DNA of 64,000 nt from Stieleria sedimenti (GTDB lineage: Bacteria; Planctomycetota; Planctomycetia; Pirellulales; Pirellulaceae): the NCBI RefSeq assembly GCF_025060895.1, contig NZ_JANZKV010000042.1, positions 62,001 to 126,000 of the forward strand, in the 5' to 3' direction. The translations under genes and the position numbers were made by a program. The notes beneath the pieces were generated by a model. The model ran no database searches, had not been told where the DNA came from, and worked only from the letters and a program-made list of their open reading frames with translations. Within the stretch, counting starts at the first letter, position 1. The number at the start of each line of letters is the position of its first letter. This document shows, piece by piece, positions 36,861-46,003 of the stretch.

Positions 36861-36936
36861 TCGCGGTGTGTTACCGCGATCGGCGAGGTTCCCGGCCTCG
36901 GATACGACTAGCCTCGTGAGGCCGGGAACCGTTTTT
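36861..36936 (+). promoter_or_regulatory. Tandem hairpins with intrinsic terminator, possible attenuator
   Basis: First hairpin TCGCGGT/ACCGCGA (36861-36879, loop GTGTT). Second hairpin GGTTCCCGGCCTC/GAGGCCGGGAACC (36887-36930), a perfect 13-base stem followed by GTTTTT. Both lie ahead of the czcB start. The second is a textbook intrinsic terminator; an attenuator role is inferred. Confidence 0.7.
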
Positions 36937-37015
36937 ACACTGCCATCTAAGTTATTTTCGACGAAAAGGATTTCGATCGACAAGAAAACAACATTTGCCG
37001 GAAGAGTTCGCCACC

Positions 37016-38539
37016 ATGCCGCAGAAAACAACGTTCAACAAAACCCTCATTGGAGCCTGCCTCGCATCAGCGGTGCTTGCCGGCGGAGCGGTCTATTTTA
37101 GCGTTCCTTATTGGTCCGGTGGACCGCTCGCTGACACGGAGGCTGCCGAGGGCGAAGACGGGCACGGTCATGATGAGGGAGGGGACCACGATGAGGGTGG
37201 CGCGGAAGAAGCGGTCGTCCAATTGCCAAAAGAAATGTGGGAAGCTTCCAAGCTGAAGGTGCAGCCGGTCAACCGTCAGACAGTGACGATGCAAACCTGG
37301 GCCACGGGAAAGCTCACACTGAACGAGGACCGCAGCGCTAACATCTATTCCATTACCGAAGGGCGGGCGCATGAAGTCCCCGTGAATTTGGGCGACCGCG
37401 TCGACGAGGGCCAGACGCTCGCGATCATCGACAGCCGTGAGGTGGGTACAGCCAAGCTGGAATTGTACCAAGCAAGGTTGCAGGAAAAGTTTGCCAAGCA
37501 GGCGAATGACTTCGCTCAACAGGTGAAGACGAATGCTTTGCAGTTGATCGACGCGCTCGATCGGAACGCTTCGGCGGAGGAAATTGAAAAGACGCTTGGT
37601 GATAAGCCGATCGGAAAGTATCGCGAACAGTTGCTCGGTGCCTACACGACCTTGGTGCAAGCCCAAACGGATTTCGATCGCATCGAACCGATCGCCAACA
37701 CTGGCGCGATCGCCGGAAAGCAGTTGATCGAAGCAAGAGCCAACCTCAATACCGCCAAAGCGAGTTTCAACGCGGTTCTGGAACAGTTGCGATTTGGCGT
37801 CCCGCAGGATGCCCTGGAAGCCGAGCAGGCCGTGCAACAAGCGGCACAGGCCGTTGAAGTCGCAAAGGCAAAGCTGAACATCCTCGGTTATGACGATGAC
37901 GATCTTGAAAACATTCAGCCTGACGAGAAGAGCGGGCACCTATCTCACTACGAAGTCGTCGCTCCCTTTGCGGGAACCATCATTGCCAAGAATGTGGTTC
38001 TGGCCGAGCGAGTTGGCACCGACACCGAGATGTTTCGTCTCGCTGACCTATCCACCGTTTGGGTTCAAGCCGACATCTATCAAAAGGACCTACCCGCGAT
38101 CGCCGGGCTCGGCGACACACTGACCTTTCGTGCTCCGACGGCCAGCGACGGTTCATTGCATACGCATACTGCCAAAATCTTTTATCGCGGCGACGTTCTC
38201 GATCCGGACACCCGTACGCTCCGCCTACAGGCGATTGCCGAAAACGAGGATCGGCATTTGAAGCCGGGAATGTTCGTGGAAATTGAAATACCCTCGGAAG
38301 ACTCTCAAAACATTTTGGCGGTGCCCGAATCGGCCATTCAGGAAGTGGAGGACAAAACCGTCGTCTTCGTTCAGCAAGGCGAAACCGAATTTCTCATGGT
38401 TCCCATCGTCACAGGGACGAAATCTGACGGCGTTGTCGAAATTCGCGAAGGTTTGAAGGTCGGCGACAAAGTGGTGACGTCCGGTGGATTCGCTCTGAAG
38501 TCAGAACTGATGAAAGGAGAGATCGGCCACGGTCACTAA
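37016..38539 (+). CDS. czcB: CzcB-type RND periplasmic adaptor
   Basis: ATG at 37016 (507 residues), with GGAAGAG about nine bases upstream. N-terminal helix (about 9-30), then an acidic/His stretch (DGHGHDEGGDHDEGG). HlyD/CzcB domains follow: 'ATGKLTLNEDRSANIYSITE', lipoyl-like 'VVAPFAGTIIAKNVVLAERV', a long helical hairpin (about 140-290), and 'DLSTVWVQADIYQKDLPAI', a signature of the CzcB family. It ends six bases before czcA. The symbol is given by family and partner, not by proven substrate. Confidence 0.9.
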   Translation: MPQKTTFNKTLIGACLASAVLAGGAVYFSVPYWSGGPLADTEAAEGEDGHGHDEGGDHDEGGAEEAVVQLPKEMWEASKLKVQPVNRQTVTMQTWATGKLTLNEDRSANIYSITEGRAHEVPVNLGDRVDEGQTLAIIDSREVGTAKLELYQARLQEKFAKQANDFAQQVKTNALQLIDALDRNASAEEIEKTLGDKPIGKYREQLLGAYTTLVQAQTDFDRIEPIANTGAIAGKQLIEARANLNTAKASFNAVLEQLRFGVPQDALEAEQAVQQAAQAVEVAKAKLNILGYDDDDLENIQPDEKSGHLSHYEVVAPFAGTIIAKNVVLAERVGTDTEMFRLADLSTVWVQADIYQKDLPAIAGLGDTLTFRAPTASDGSLHTHTAKIFYRGDVLDPDTRTLRLQAIAENEDRHLKPGMFVEIEIPSEDSQNILAVPESAIQEVEDKTVVFVQQGETEFLMVPIVTGTKSDGVVEIREGLKVGDKVVTSGGFALKSELMKGEIGHGH

Positions 38540-38545
38540 TTCATC

Positions 38546-41500
38546 ATGATAAATCGCATTATTGACATCTCGCTGAACAATCGCATCGTCGTCCTCTTGG
38601 GCGTCGTGCTGTTGGTGGTCGCTGGCATCTATTCGATGTTACGGCTTCCCGTCGACGCAGTGCCCGACCTGACCAATGTTCAGGTTCAGGTTCTAACCAC
38701 GTCACCGGCGCTCGGCCCGGTCGAAATGGAGCAATTCGTCACGTTTCCGGTCGAGACCGCGATGAGCGGTATTCCGAAAGTCACCGAAATCCGCAGCGTC
38801 ACTCGATTCGGCCTTTCCAACGTGACCGTTGTGTTCGAGGAAGGCACTGACATTTACTGGGCCAGACAACTGGTTGGCGAGCGATTGACCGAAGCCCGCG
38901 CGGACATTCCGTCGGACATCGGTGTACCCACAATGGGACCGATCGCAACAGGAATGGGCGAGATCTATCAGTTTGAGGTTCAAGCGAAAGAGGGCTACGA
39001 CTACAGCCTGCAAGAACTTCGGACCATTCTCGACTGGAACGTGGCCTTTCAACTCCGCGGTGTCCCCGGCGTGATCGAAGTCAACACGTTTGGTGGTGAG
39101 CTGAAAACCTACGAAGTCCAGGTCGATCCTACTGCGATGCTGAATTATGGCATCACGCTTCAACAAGTCTTTGATGCCCTGGATCGCAACAACGCCAACG
39201 CCGGTGGTGGATACATCCAGCACTACGAAGAACAACGACTGATCCGCGCCGAAGGGCTGGTTGAGTCGCTCGACGATATCGGCAGCATCGTGTTGGACAG
39301 CCGCGAAGACGGAACACCGATCTTGGTTCGCGACATCGGCGATGTTCGATTTGCGCCGCTGCTGCGTCAGGGCTACGTCACCCGCGACGGTCGAGGCGAA
39401 GCGGTCGTTGGAATCGTGATGATGTTGATCGGCGAGAACTCTCGCGTCGTCGTGCAAGACGTCAAAGCGGAAGTGGCGGAAATTCAAAAGTCGCTGCCCG
39501 AAGGGGTCTACATCGAAGCGTTTTATGACCGCACCGAGCTGGTCCAACGGGCCGTTGATACCGTTATCGAGAACGTCAGCGGGGGTGCCATCCTGGTCAT
39601 CATCATGTTGTTCTTGCTAGTTGGCGATTGGCGAGCCGGTTTGATTGTGGCCTCGGCAATTCCATTGTCCGCCTTGTTCACTTTCATGTCGATGAAATAC
39701 TTCGGCGTCTCGGCCAACCTGTTGAGCCTGGGGGCGCTCGACTTTGGGATTATCGTTGACGGTGCCGTGGTGATGGTCGAAAACGTGATTCGGCAAGTAG
39801 GGTTGGCGAAACAACGCAATCCTGATTTGCAAAAGGCGCCACTGAAAGTCTTTCGGGAAGCGGGTCACGAAGTTGCACGACCGATTCTGTTTGCTGGTGC
39901 GATCGTGATCATCGTCTTCATTCCGATCCTGTCGTTGCAGGGCATCGAAGGAAAGATGTTCGGCCCGATGGCGTTCAGCTTCATGTCGGCACTCGTGGGC
40001 GCATTGATCCTTTCATTGACCGTGATGCCGGTTCTCGCATCGCTATTCTTGGCTCGTAAGTTTACACAAAACGACCCGTTTTTGATTCGCCTGGCCAAGC
40101 GCGGGTACGAGCCGTTGTTGCGACGCAGCATGAAGCACCCGGTGGCGATCGTCTGTTTCGCAACCGTCTCGCTGGCCGTCGGCATCTTCATCGCCAGTCG
40201 GTTCGGTGCGGAATTCGTGCCGAAACTTGACGAAGGTGACATGGCAATTCAGGCCGTGCGATTGCCCAGCGTTTCACTGGAACGTTCGATTGAGATGACA
40301 ACCGACATCGAACAAACGTTGCTGGATGAATTCGGCGACGAAGTCGAATCGGTCGTGTCAAAAACCGGACGCCCTGAAATCGCCACCGACCCGATGGGCG
40401 TCGAGGCGAGTGACATTTTTGTCATCATGAAGCCTCGTGATGAGTGGCGGTTCGATGACAAACAAGAACTGATCACCGCGATGAGCGAAGCACTGTACAA
40501 ACGAATTCCTGGAAATAACTTCAGCTTCACTCAGCCGATTGAATTGCGTGTTCAAGAATTGCTTTCCGGTGTTCGCAGCGATATCGGAATCAGTCTCTAC
40601 GGTGACGATCTTGAAACGTTGCAAAAGATCGGAAACGAAATCGCGGGCGTTGTCTCTCAAGTACCCGGTGCGGCGGACGTCCAGCCCGAGCAAACGGGCG
40701 GCCTGCCTTACATCCAAGTGAAGATTTTGCGAGATCAGATCGCGCGCTACGGAATCAATGCCGGAGACGTGCTCGATGCGGTCGCGACGATTGGGGGCAA
40801 AGACGCTGGCGAAGTCTTTGAAGGCCAAAAGCGTTTCCCGTTGATGGTCCGGTTGGCACCGAAGTACCGCAAAGACCTGGAATCGCTCAAAAAGATGCGA
40901 ATTGCGGACAAGAGTGGTCGGCAGATACCGCTCGAACAACTTGCTGAAATCACCGTTGGTCCTGGCATCGCACAAATCAGCCGGGACGAAATTCGCCGTC
41001 GCTTTTTGGTTCAAGTCAATGTTCGTGGTCGCGACTTGGCCGGTTTTGTGGGCGAAGCTCAAGCGGCCGTTGAATCCCAGGTGGACCTGCCGCCCGGTTA
41101 TCGCGTGACGTGGGGAGGTCAATTCAAGAACCTTCAAGACGCCGTCGGGCGTTTGTCCGTCGCAGTTCCGCTCGCGCTGTTTCTGATTGGATCGTTGCTG
41201 TATCTGACATTTCATTCGGTCAAACTCGCGCTGCTGATCTTCTTGAATGTGCCGATCGCGACCGTTGGCGGGATTTTGGCGTTATGGATTCGTGACATGC
41301 CGTTTTCGATTTCCGCCGGGGTGGGATTTATCGCCCTGTTCGGCATCGCGGTCATGAACGGTGTGGTGTTGATTGAACACATCCGTGCCCTACGTGAATC
41401 CGGCAGCGAAGTCGGCAGCGCAGTCTTCACCGGCGCAGTCGACCGCCTGCGTCCCGTGTTGATGACAGCGACCACCGACGCACTCGGTTTTTTGCCGATG

Positions 41501-41674
41501 GCATTTTCCAACAGCAGCGGTGCAGAGGTCCAGCGCCCACTGGCCACCGTCGTCATCGGTGGAGTGATTACATCCAGTCTGCTAACGCTAATTGTGCTGC
41601 CGTCAATTTACCACTGGTTTGAGCCCACCGAAGACGCCGCGGAACCGGACGATCCCAAGCCAACCGACCTCTAA
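38546..41674 (+). CDS. czcA: CzcA-type RND pump (Zn/Co/Cd)
   Basis: 1042 residues, the normal length for heavy-metal RND pumps. TM4 carries ALDFGIIVDGAVVMVENV with D399, D405 and E412; the spacing equals that of the essential D402, D408 and E415 of Cupriavidus CzcA. This is the HME1 signature for Zn2+, Co2+ and Cd2+. Other RND marks: N-terminal 'NRIVVLLGVVLLVVAGIYSM', 'FAGAIVIIVFIPILSLQGIE', C-terminal 'PLATVVIGGVITSSLLTLIV'. No TolC gene follows; it may share the one at 28193. It is co-transcribed with czcB. Confidence 0.93.
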   Translation: MINRIIDISLNNRIVVLLGVVLLVVAGIYSMLRLPVDAVPDLTNVQVQVLTTSPALGPVEMEQFVTFPVETAMSGIPKVTEIRSVTRFGLSNVTVVFEEGTDIYWARQLVGERLTEARADIPSDIGVPTMGPIATGMGEIYQFEVQAKEGYDYSLQELRTILDWNVAFQLRGVPGVIEVNTFGGELKTYEVQVDPTAMLNYGITLQQVFDALDRNNANAGGGYIQHYEEQRLIRAEGLVESLDDIGSIVLDSREDGTPILVRDIGDVRFAPLLRQGYVTRDGRGEAVVGIVMMLIGENSRVVVQDVKAEVAEIQKSLPEGVYIEAFYDRTELVQRAVDTVIENVSGGAILVIIMLFLLVGDWRAGLIVASAIPLSALFTFMSMKYFGVSANLLSLGALDFGIIVDGAVVMVENVIRQVGLAKQRNPDLQKAPLKVFREAGHEVARPILFAGAIVIIVFIPILSLQGIEGKMFGPMAFSFMSALVGALILSLTVMPVLASLFLARKFTQNDPFLIRLAKRGYEPLLRRSMKHPVAIVCFATVSLAVGIFIASRFGAEFVPKLDEGDMAIQAVRLPSVSLERSIEMTTDIEQTLLDEFGDEVESVVSKTGRPEIATDPMGVEASDIFVIMKPRDEWRFDDKQELITAMSEALYKRIPGNNFSFTQPIELRVQELLSGVRSDIGISLYGDDLETLQKIGNEIAGVVSQVPGAADVQPEQTGGLPYIQVKILRDQIARYGINAGDVLDAVATIGGKDAGEVFEGQKRFPLMVRLAPKYRKDLESLKKMRIADKSGRQIPLEQLAEITVGPGIAQISRDEIRRRFLVQVNVRGRDLAGFVGEAQAAVESQVDLPPGYRVTWGGQFKNLQDAVGRLSVAVPLALFLIGSLLYLTFHSVKLALLIFLNVPIATVGGILALWIRDMPFSISAGVGFIALFGIAVMNGVVLIEHIRALRESGSEVGSAVFTGAVDRLRPVLMTATTDALGFLPMAFSNSSGAEVQRPLATVVIGGVITSSLLTLIVLPSIYHWFEPTEDAAEPDDPKPTDL

Positions 41675-41687
41675 ACTCCCAACTCCT

Positions 41688-42449
41688 ATGCCCCTCATTG
41701 AAGAATTTGAACGATCTGGTGTTTGGCTGTTCCGTTGGCGCAGCTATCTTCCATTCGCTTTCCTACCGCTGATCTTCGTCGCCGCGACGCGATACCCGAC
41801 GATCGAAACGAATCCGAGTTTGCATTTCGCTTGGGGCATCGTCAGTCTCTGCGTTTCGTTGCTTGGTCTTTTCATACGATGCCATACGGTAGGGCATGCG
41901 GCAGATGGAACGTCCGGTCGCAACACGAAAGAACAGATTGCCGAGTCACTGAACACGTCTGGGTTCTATTCAGTCCTTCGGCATCCGTTGTACCTCGGCA
42001 ATTTCCTCATCGCGCTTGGGATTGTGATGCATTCCCTTTCGCCATGGCTGATTGCGATTTATGTGATGTCTTTTGCGCTGTACTACGAACGAATCATGTT
42101 TACCGAGGAAGCATTCTTGCGGCAGAAGTTCGGGCGAGTGTTCATCCGGTGGGCAAATCGCACCCCCGCTTTTGTGCCTCGAATCATACGGTGGCGGAGC
42201 GCGGAACTGCCAATGAATTGGCCCAAGGTGATTCGCGCCGAATCAGCGGCAGTTGCTGTGATCGCATTGGCGTTCCCTGGATTGGAATTCGTGATGCACA
42301 GGATGCAGCAAGGAAAAGTCGCCGTAGAAACCTCGTGGTATCTCGTCTTCGGTGGTGGGCTAGTGCTCTATGGCATTGCCCGCATTATGAAACGTCAGTT
42401 TCGTCGTTGGGCGAAGTTCGAAGAAATCATGGCTAGGGTGGGCGAATAG
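41688..42449 (+). CDS. ICMT-like membrane methyltransferase
   Basis: ATG at 41688 (253 residues); the longer frame overlaps czcA. Five to six membrane helices and the ICMT/PEMT signature: 'GFYSVLRHPLYLGNFLIALG' (SAM-binding RHP-x-Y-x-G) and 'YYERIMFTEEAFLRQKFG' (E-E motif). Bacterial members methylate lipids or unknown substrates, and lipid A phosphate methylation is one reported activity. It starts 13 bases after czcA, where an ACTCCCAACTCC repeat replaces a ribosome binding site. Its link to metal efflux is unclear; a change of envelope charge is one idea. Confidence 0.8.
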   Translation: MPLIEEFERSGVWLFRWRSYLPFAFLPLIFVAATRYPTIETNPSLHFAWGIVSLCVSLLGLFIRCHTVGHAADGTSGRNTKEQIAESLNTSGFYSVLRHPLYLGNFLIALGIVMHSLSPWLIAIYVMSFALYYERIMFTEEAFLRQKFGRVFIRWANRTPAFVPRIIRWRSAELPMNWPKVIRAESAAVAVIALAFPGLEFVMHRMQQGKVAVETSWYLVFGGGLVLYGIARIMKRQFRRWAKFEEIMARVGE

Positions 42450-42478
42450 CAAAACGAAACGTTTGTGTTGACAAGACA

Positions 42479-42862
42479 ATGAGAAGAGAGGATATGCAAG
42501 CGACGATGTTAGAGGCAAGAAGAACCGTACTCATGGCCATTTCTGATTCGACGCTTCAATACCAATATTCATCGCGTCTCTCCAGTGAGGGATTCAACGT
42601 AGCCAACGTTTCTGACGCGAATGAGTGTCTGGATGCTTTACGCTGCCGAGCGTTCGACATTTTGATAGTGGAAACGGAACTTCCGTTGGGGCAAGGCGAA
42701 GGCATCATCGAGGTGTTGAGGAATGACTCGCAAATTCAAGCGGTCCCGGCAGTCATCATTGAAATCCCTGTGGATTCAAGAAAGGGCCACAGACGCAGCA
42801 ACGGCTCCCCGCTTGCAATCGAAGAACTTGTTCAGGTTGTCGAGAGTCGCCTACGCCAATAA
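42479..42862 (+). CDS. Stand-alone pseudo-receiver domain protein
   Basis: 127 residues; an internal Met at 42494 is an alternative start. It has a response-regulator receiver fold, but the phospho-acceptor Asp is replaced by Glu: 'FDILIVETELPLGQGEG', where active receivers have D at the first E. The lone Asp in 'MAISDST' and the lack of the usual Lys also argue against phosphorylation. It is a paralog of the C-terminal half of the 46004 protein. Glu can mimic phospho-Asp, so it may be locked in the active state. There is no output domain, so it may act by protein-protein contact. Confidence 0.75.
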   Translation: MRREDMQATMLEARRTVLMAISDSTLQYQYSSRLSSEGFNVANVSDANECLDALRCRAFDILIVETELPLGQGEGIIEVLRNDSQIQAVPAVIIEIPVDSRKGHRRSNGSPLAIEELVQVVESRLRQ

Positions 42863-42898
42863 GCTCGTTGAGTCGTTACCCAAGATTCAGGAATCGAA

Positions 42899-43105
42899 GT
42901 GATAAAAAACTACATCGAAACGCGAATCAGCAAGTCTCTAACGAGGTCGGGATTCCCAAACTCGACTGTCACGGTGGATTCGCATGGGATCGCCGAACTG
43001 ACAGCATCAGTTTTGGATTTGGACGATCGCGCTCTCGCCATGGCAATCGTTAGCACGACGCCGGGAGTCACCGGCGTCAGAAATCAAATCAAGGTTTTGC
43101 AATGA
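42899..43105 (+). CDS. Small BON-like protein
   Basis: 68 residues, GTG start with AGGA six bases upstream. The sequence shows a single alpha/beta BON-like unit: 'TVDSHGIAELTASVLDLDDR', helix 'ALAMAIVSTTPGVTGVRNQI'. BON domains bind membranes or phospholipids. No signal peptide is present. It lies 36 bases after the pseudo-receiver and 49 before the antiporter, so the three may be one operon. Confidence 0.6.
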   Translation: MIKNYIETRISKSLTRSGFPNSTVTVDSHGIAELTASVLDLDDRALAMAIVSTTPGVTGVRNQIKVLQ

Positions 43106-43154
43106 CGAATCAAGCTGCAGCAAACGATGGCAAGCTTCACGGATCGACGCATCC

Positions 43155-44750
43155 ATGATTGGTGCAGCTTATCGAAACCCTCTGCCGATGGTCTTCATGA
43201 TTCTCAGCCTTATGCTGGCTGGGATGATGAGTGACCTCGTCTGTGATGCCGCCCCGATGCGTTCGGTCAAAGCAACCGAATTCCCGCCAGCGGAGCAGAA
43301 TTCAAACAGGAACGTAGACGCAAAAGACAGCATTGACGCTCACAGCCCGGAAGACCATCAACTATCATTTTCACCCATCCTGCTCGAGCTTGGGATCATT
43401 ATTGTGCTTGCCGCCTCAGGCCGATGGGTCGCCGAACGAGTCGGACAGTCGTCCGTGTTGGGGGAACTGTTGATCGGAACGCTATTGGGGAACATCGGCG
43501 TTTGGTTAGGAATTCCGTTCTTTACGCTGGTGATGAATCTGGGCGATATAATCCCGTTGTTCAGCGAAGTCTGGCTTTCCGGCGAGTCCGTGCCTCTGGC
43601 GGCCGAACAGATTTTCGGTGCCGATGCCGTCAACCAGCACGGAAGAACCGCCCGGTTGATTACGATTGTGACCGGGGAAGAAGGACCACGCTACATCGCA
43701 ATGGGTTTTGCGATTTGGCTGTTTTCGGAGCTAGGTGTCATTCTGCTCTTGTTCATGGTGGGATTGGAGTCCCAGGTCGATGACATGCTCGCGGTCGGTT
43801 GGAGAGCATTGCTGGTTGCCGTCGTCGGAGTCACTATCCCATTTGTGCTAGGTTACTTTGCGAGCCGGTGGTTGCTGCCCGAGTCCCCGGTTGTAGCCCA
43901 TCTTTTCTTGGCAGCAACGCTTTGTGCGACCAGCGTTGGAATCACCGCTCGCGTCCTGCAAGATTTTAAGAAAACACAGACTCGAGAAGCGAAGATTATT
44001 CTCGGCGCGGCGGTCATAGATGACATTCTCGGCCTCATCTTGATGACGGTTGTTGTCGGAGTGGCATCCACTGGGGAAGTTGATGTGCTTAAGATAAGCA
44101 AGATTGGTTTGCTGTCGACGCTTTTCCTCGTCGCAATAATTCTGTGTGGCGGAAAGTTCGTTGGATGGATGATTCCCGTGTTCACGACTTTTGGGGGGCG
44201 TCATCTCAAGCTATTGTTTCCGCTCGCGTTGGCATTCCTTCTGGCTTGGGTCGCGGGGATCATCGGACTGGCCCCGATTGTAGGAGCATTTGCGGCAGGT
44301 TTGATTTTGCGAGAGGACCATTTCAAGTTTGATTCACAACACTCCATGGAAGGCTTAATCGCGCCACTGGAAAAGATATTTGCTCCCATCTTCTTTGTAC
44401 TGATGGGGATGCAAGTCGATCTCCGATCGTTCACCGATATCAACACTCTGTGGCTTGCGTTGGGCCTGAGTGTCGTTGCGATCGTCGGGAAATTGGCCTG
44501 TGGTATTGTATCTGGACGTGGGGCGGATCGTTGGACGATTGGGTTGGGGATGATTCCGCGAGGAGAGGTCGGACTCATTTTCGCAAGTATAGGCAGGGGA
44601 TTTGGCGTTCTTTCTGGCTCGCTGTTTTCCGCCGTCGTTGCCATGGTTATCGTCACCACGCTGATGACTCCGGTCCTACTCAAGAAATCGCTTGCCCGAA
44701 TCGGCGATGACACGATGCCCGATTTGCCCGAACTCGGAAGAGGGGCGTAA
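43155..44750 (+). CDS. Cation/proton antiporter (CPA2/KefB-like)
   Basis: 531 residues. An N-terminal signal-like helix and a polar linker of about 40 residues precede about 12 membrane helices of the Na+/H+ exchanger family: 'SVLGELLIGTLLGNIGVWLG', 'LGVILLLFMVGLESQVDDML', 'ILGAAVIDDILGLILMTVVV' (the D-D pair of the ion site), 'PIFFVLMGMQVDL', 'GMIPRGEVGLIFA'. No TrkA-N domain follows, unlike KefB/KefC. The cation is unknown. In this setting it may use the proton gradient to expel K+ or Na+ or help pH balance during efflux. Confidence 0.88.
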   Translation: MIGAAYRNPLPMVFMILSLMLAGMMSDLVCDAAPMRSVKATEFPPAEQNSNRNVDAKDSIDAHSPEDHQLSFSPILLELGIIIVLAASGRWVAERVGQSSVLGELLIGTLLGNIGVWLGIPFFTLVMNLGDIIPLFSEVWLSGESVPLAAEQIFGADAVNQHGRTARLITIVTGEEGPRYIAMGFAIWLFSELGVILLLFMVGLESQVDDMLAVGWRALLVAVVGVTIPFVLGYFASRWLLPESPVVAHLFLAATLCATSVGITARVLQDFKKTQTREAKIILGAAVIDDILGLILMTVVVGVASTGEVDVLKISKIGLLSTLFLVAIILCGGKFVGWMIPVFTTFGGRHLKLLFPLALAFLLAWVAGIIGLAPIVGAFAAGLILREDHFKFDSQHSMEGLIAPLEKIFAPIFFVLMGMQVDLRSFTDINTLWLALGLSVVAIVGKLACGIVSGRGADRWTIGLGMIPRGEVGLIFASIGRGFGVLSGSLFSAVVAMVIVTTLMTPVLLKKSLARIGDDTMPDLPELGRGA

Positions 44751-44795
44751 ATGAAACCAGCAATTGATACACGAAGGCTTTGGAGAACGACAACC

Positions 44796-44819
44796 GCATC
44801 GCAGGCTGTCCTGCGATGC
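44796..44819. terminator. Hairpin between convergent genes
   Basis: GCATCGCAGG and CCTGCGATGC form a perfect 10-base stem with loop CTGT, between the antiporter stop and the leftward His/Gly gene. No T-run; it is likely a bidirectional barrier. Confidence 0.55.
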
Positions 44820-44882
44820 CGTCGCGGTCTATTCGTCGTTATCCGCGCGGTCGTAATTAATTGCGCAGATGGCTGGCTTCGA

Positions 44883-45248
44883 TCAGTGATGACCGCCGAT
44901 TCCGAGATGCAAACGTCCTACGTCGAGATGCACACCACCGTGGCCGCGATGAGCCGGTTGGTACGCGCGGTAGTTCGGTGCGTAGTGGCCACCACCATAG
45001 CCGAACGAGGACCGGCCGTACCCCGAACCATAGTAGGGAGTAACGACTCCGTGTCCGCCATAGTACCTGTGGCCACCGGTGTATCGGTGCCCGTAGTTAA
45101 CGTGACCGCCACCATGACCAATATACCCGTGGCTGCCGCTGTAGCCATGGCCACCGCCATGATGGAAGTCAGCAGCCGTAACGTCAGCCGACGGAATGAG
45201 AAAGGTCAGGGCAGCACCAGCGAAGGCAATCATCAAAAAGCGTTTCAT
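44883..45248 (-). CDS. Exported His/Gly/Tyr-rich protein
   Basis: 121 residues. A signal peptide (cleaved near VTA-ADFHH) is followed by a low-complexity body of Gly, His and Tyr (HHGGGHGYSGSHGY, HRYTGGHRYYGGHG) and the ending HLDVGRLHLGIGGHH. It resembles the N-terminal part of the 11360 protein and the family C His regions in style only. The opposite strand also reads open for about 230 codons, but that is a shadow of the repetitive coding. Metal binding outside the cytoplasm is inferred. Confidence 0.7.
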   Translation of the reverse strand: MKRFLMIAFAGAALTFLIPSADVTAADFHHGGGHGYSGSHGYIGHGGGHVNYGHRYTGGHRYYGGHGVVTPYYGSGYGRSSFGYGGGHYAPNYRAYQPAHRGHGGVHLDVGRLHLGIGGHH

Positions 45249-45451
45249 TTTTCAGATCCGTTGGGAGGAGAAGCGGGGGAACATGGGATCGGTAATGCAG
45301 GTCGCGTACCAAATCGTAAAACCCCCGTAAAACGTTCGTTTTTTGCGTTTTCGACTCCGGCGAAGAATCGATGGCGTAGTCAATACGATTCGCCAGTGCC
45401 GTCGTTGTGGTGTCACCTTGGCATCGTAAGGTGCCTGAGGAGGTCAGTCGG

Positions 45452-45901
45452 GTGAGCGGGAATTGCTGCTTCCATCACTCACGGCGCAAATGTGTTCGCC
45501 ACCAAGTTGCGGTGCACCTCGCGGCGGTTCTTGTCCTGATCACGGCGCTGGTCGGCCAGACGCGTCACTGCCAATGTGGTCATTCAAACGACGCGGCAAC
45601 ACGCTGCTGCGCAACCGCTTCGCCGGCGACGATGTGCGGCTGCCATACTGCTGCGGCAACCACGACCAATTCCGAGATGTCGACGTCAGGCCTCCCGTGT
45701 TCATGCTGCGAGGCCAGCCCGTTGGCCTATGCGGAGTCAGCTCCGTCACCGCGGCGGGCCAAGGTATACGCCCAGTACTTCTTTCTCGCGCGAGTGGATC
45801 ACGCAGTGCTGGTTGCATCACGACACCAAGACGGGCGGATCGCTGTCTGGTTTGAAACGCCTCCGAAGCTTTGTGCGCGGCTTTGTCGTTTTTTGATTTG
45901 A
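45452..45901 (+). CDS. Small Cys/His-rich exported protein, family A-like, copy 5
   Basis: GTG at 45452 (149 residues) with GAGGAGGT seven bases upstream. N-terminus with CCFHH and a hydrophobic stretch (VAVHLAAVLVLITALVG), then Cys pairs (HCQCGH, RCCAT, CGCH, CSCCE) and the ending LCARLCRFLI. The end fits the family pattern with the Trp replaced by Phe and the Ile kept. It lies 102 bases before the CsrA-receiver gene. It is a divergent family A member by layout; confidence in the family link is lower than for 7238, 21249 and 29939. Confidence 0.6.
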   Translation: MSGNCCFHHSRRKCVRHQVAVHLAAVLVLITALVGQTRHCQCGHSNDAATRCCATASPATMCGCHTAAATTTNSEMSTSGLPCSCCEASPLAYAESAPSPRRAKVYAQYFFLARVDHAVLVASRHQDGRIAVWFETPPKLCARLCRFLI

Positions 45902-46003
45902 GCCACTTGCTCGATCCAAAGCACAGCGTCGCCCGGAAATGATTCCGGCATCACAACACTCACGGCGGAATGATCCCGTCTACGCCTCAAGGAATTTCAA
46001 ACC

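Noticed and set aside
44751-45455. Long rightward frame (234 codons) opposite the His/Gly-rich gene
   Set aside because: It mirrors the repetitive Gly/His coding of the leftward gene and has Val/Thr/Met shadow composition with no family match.
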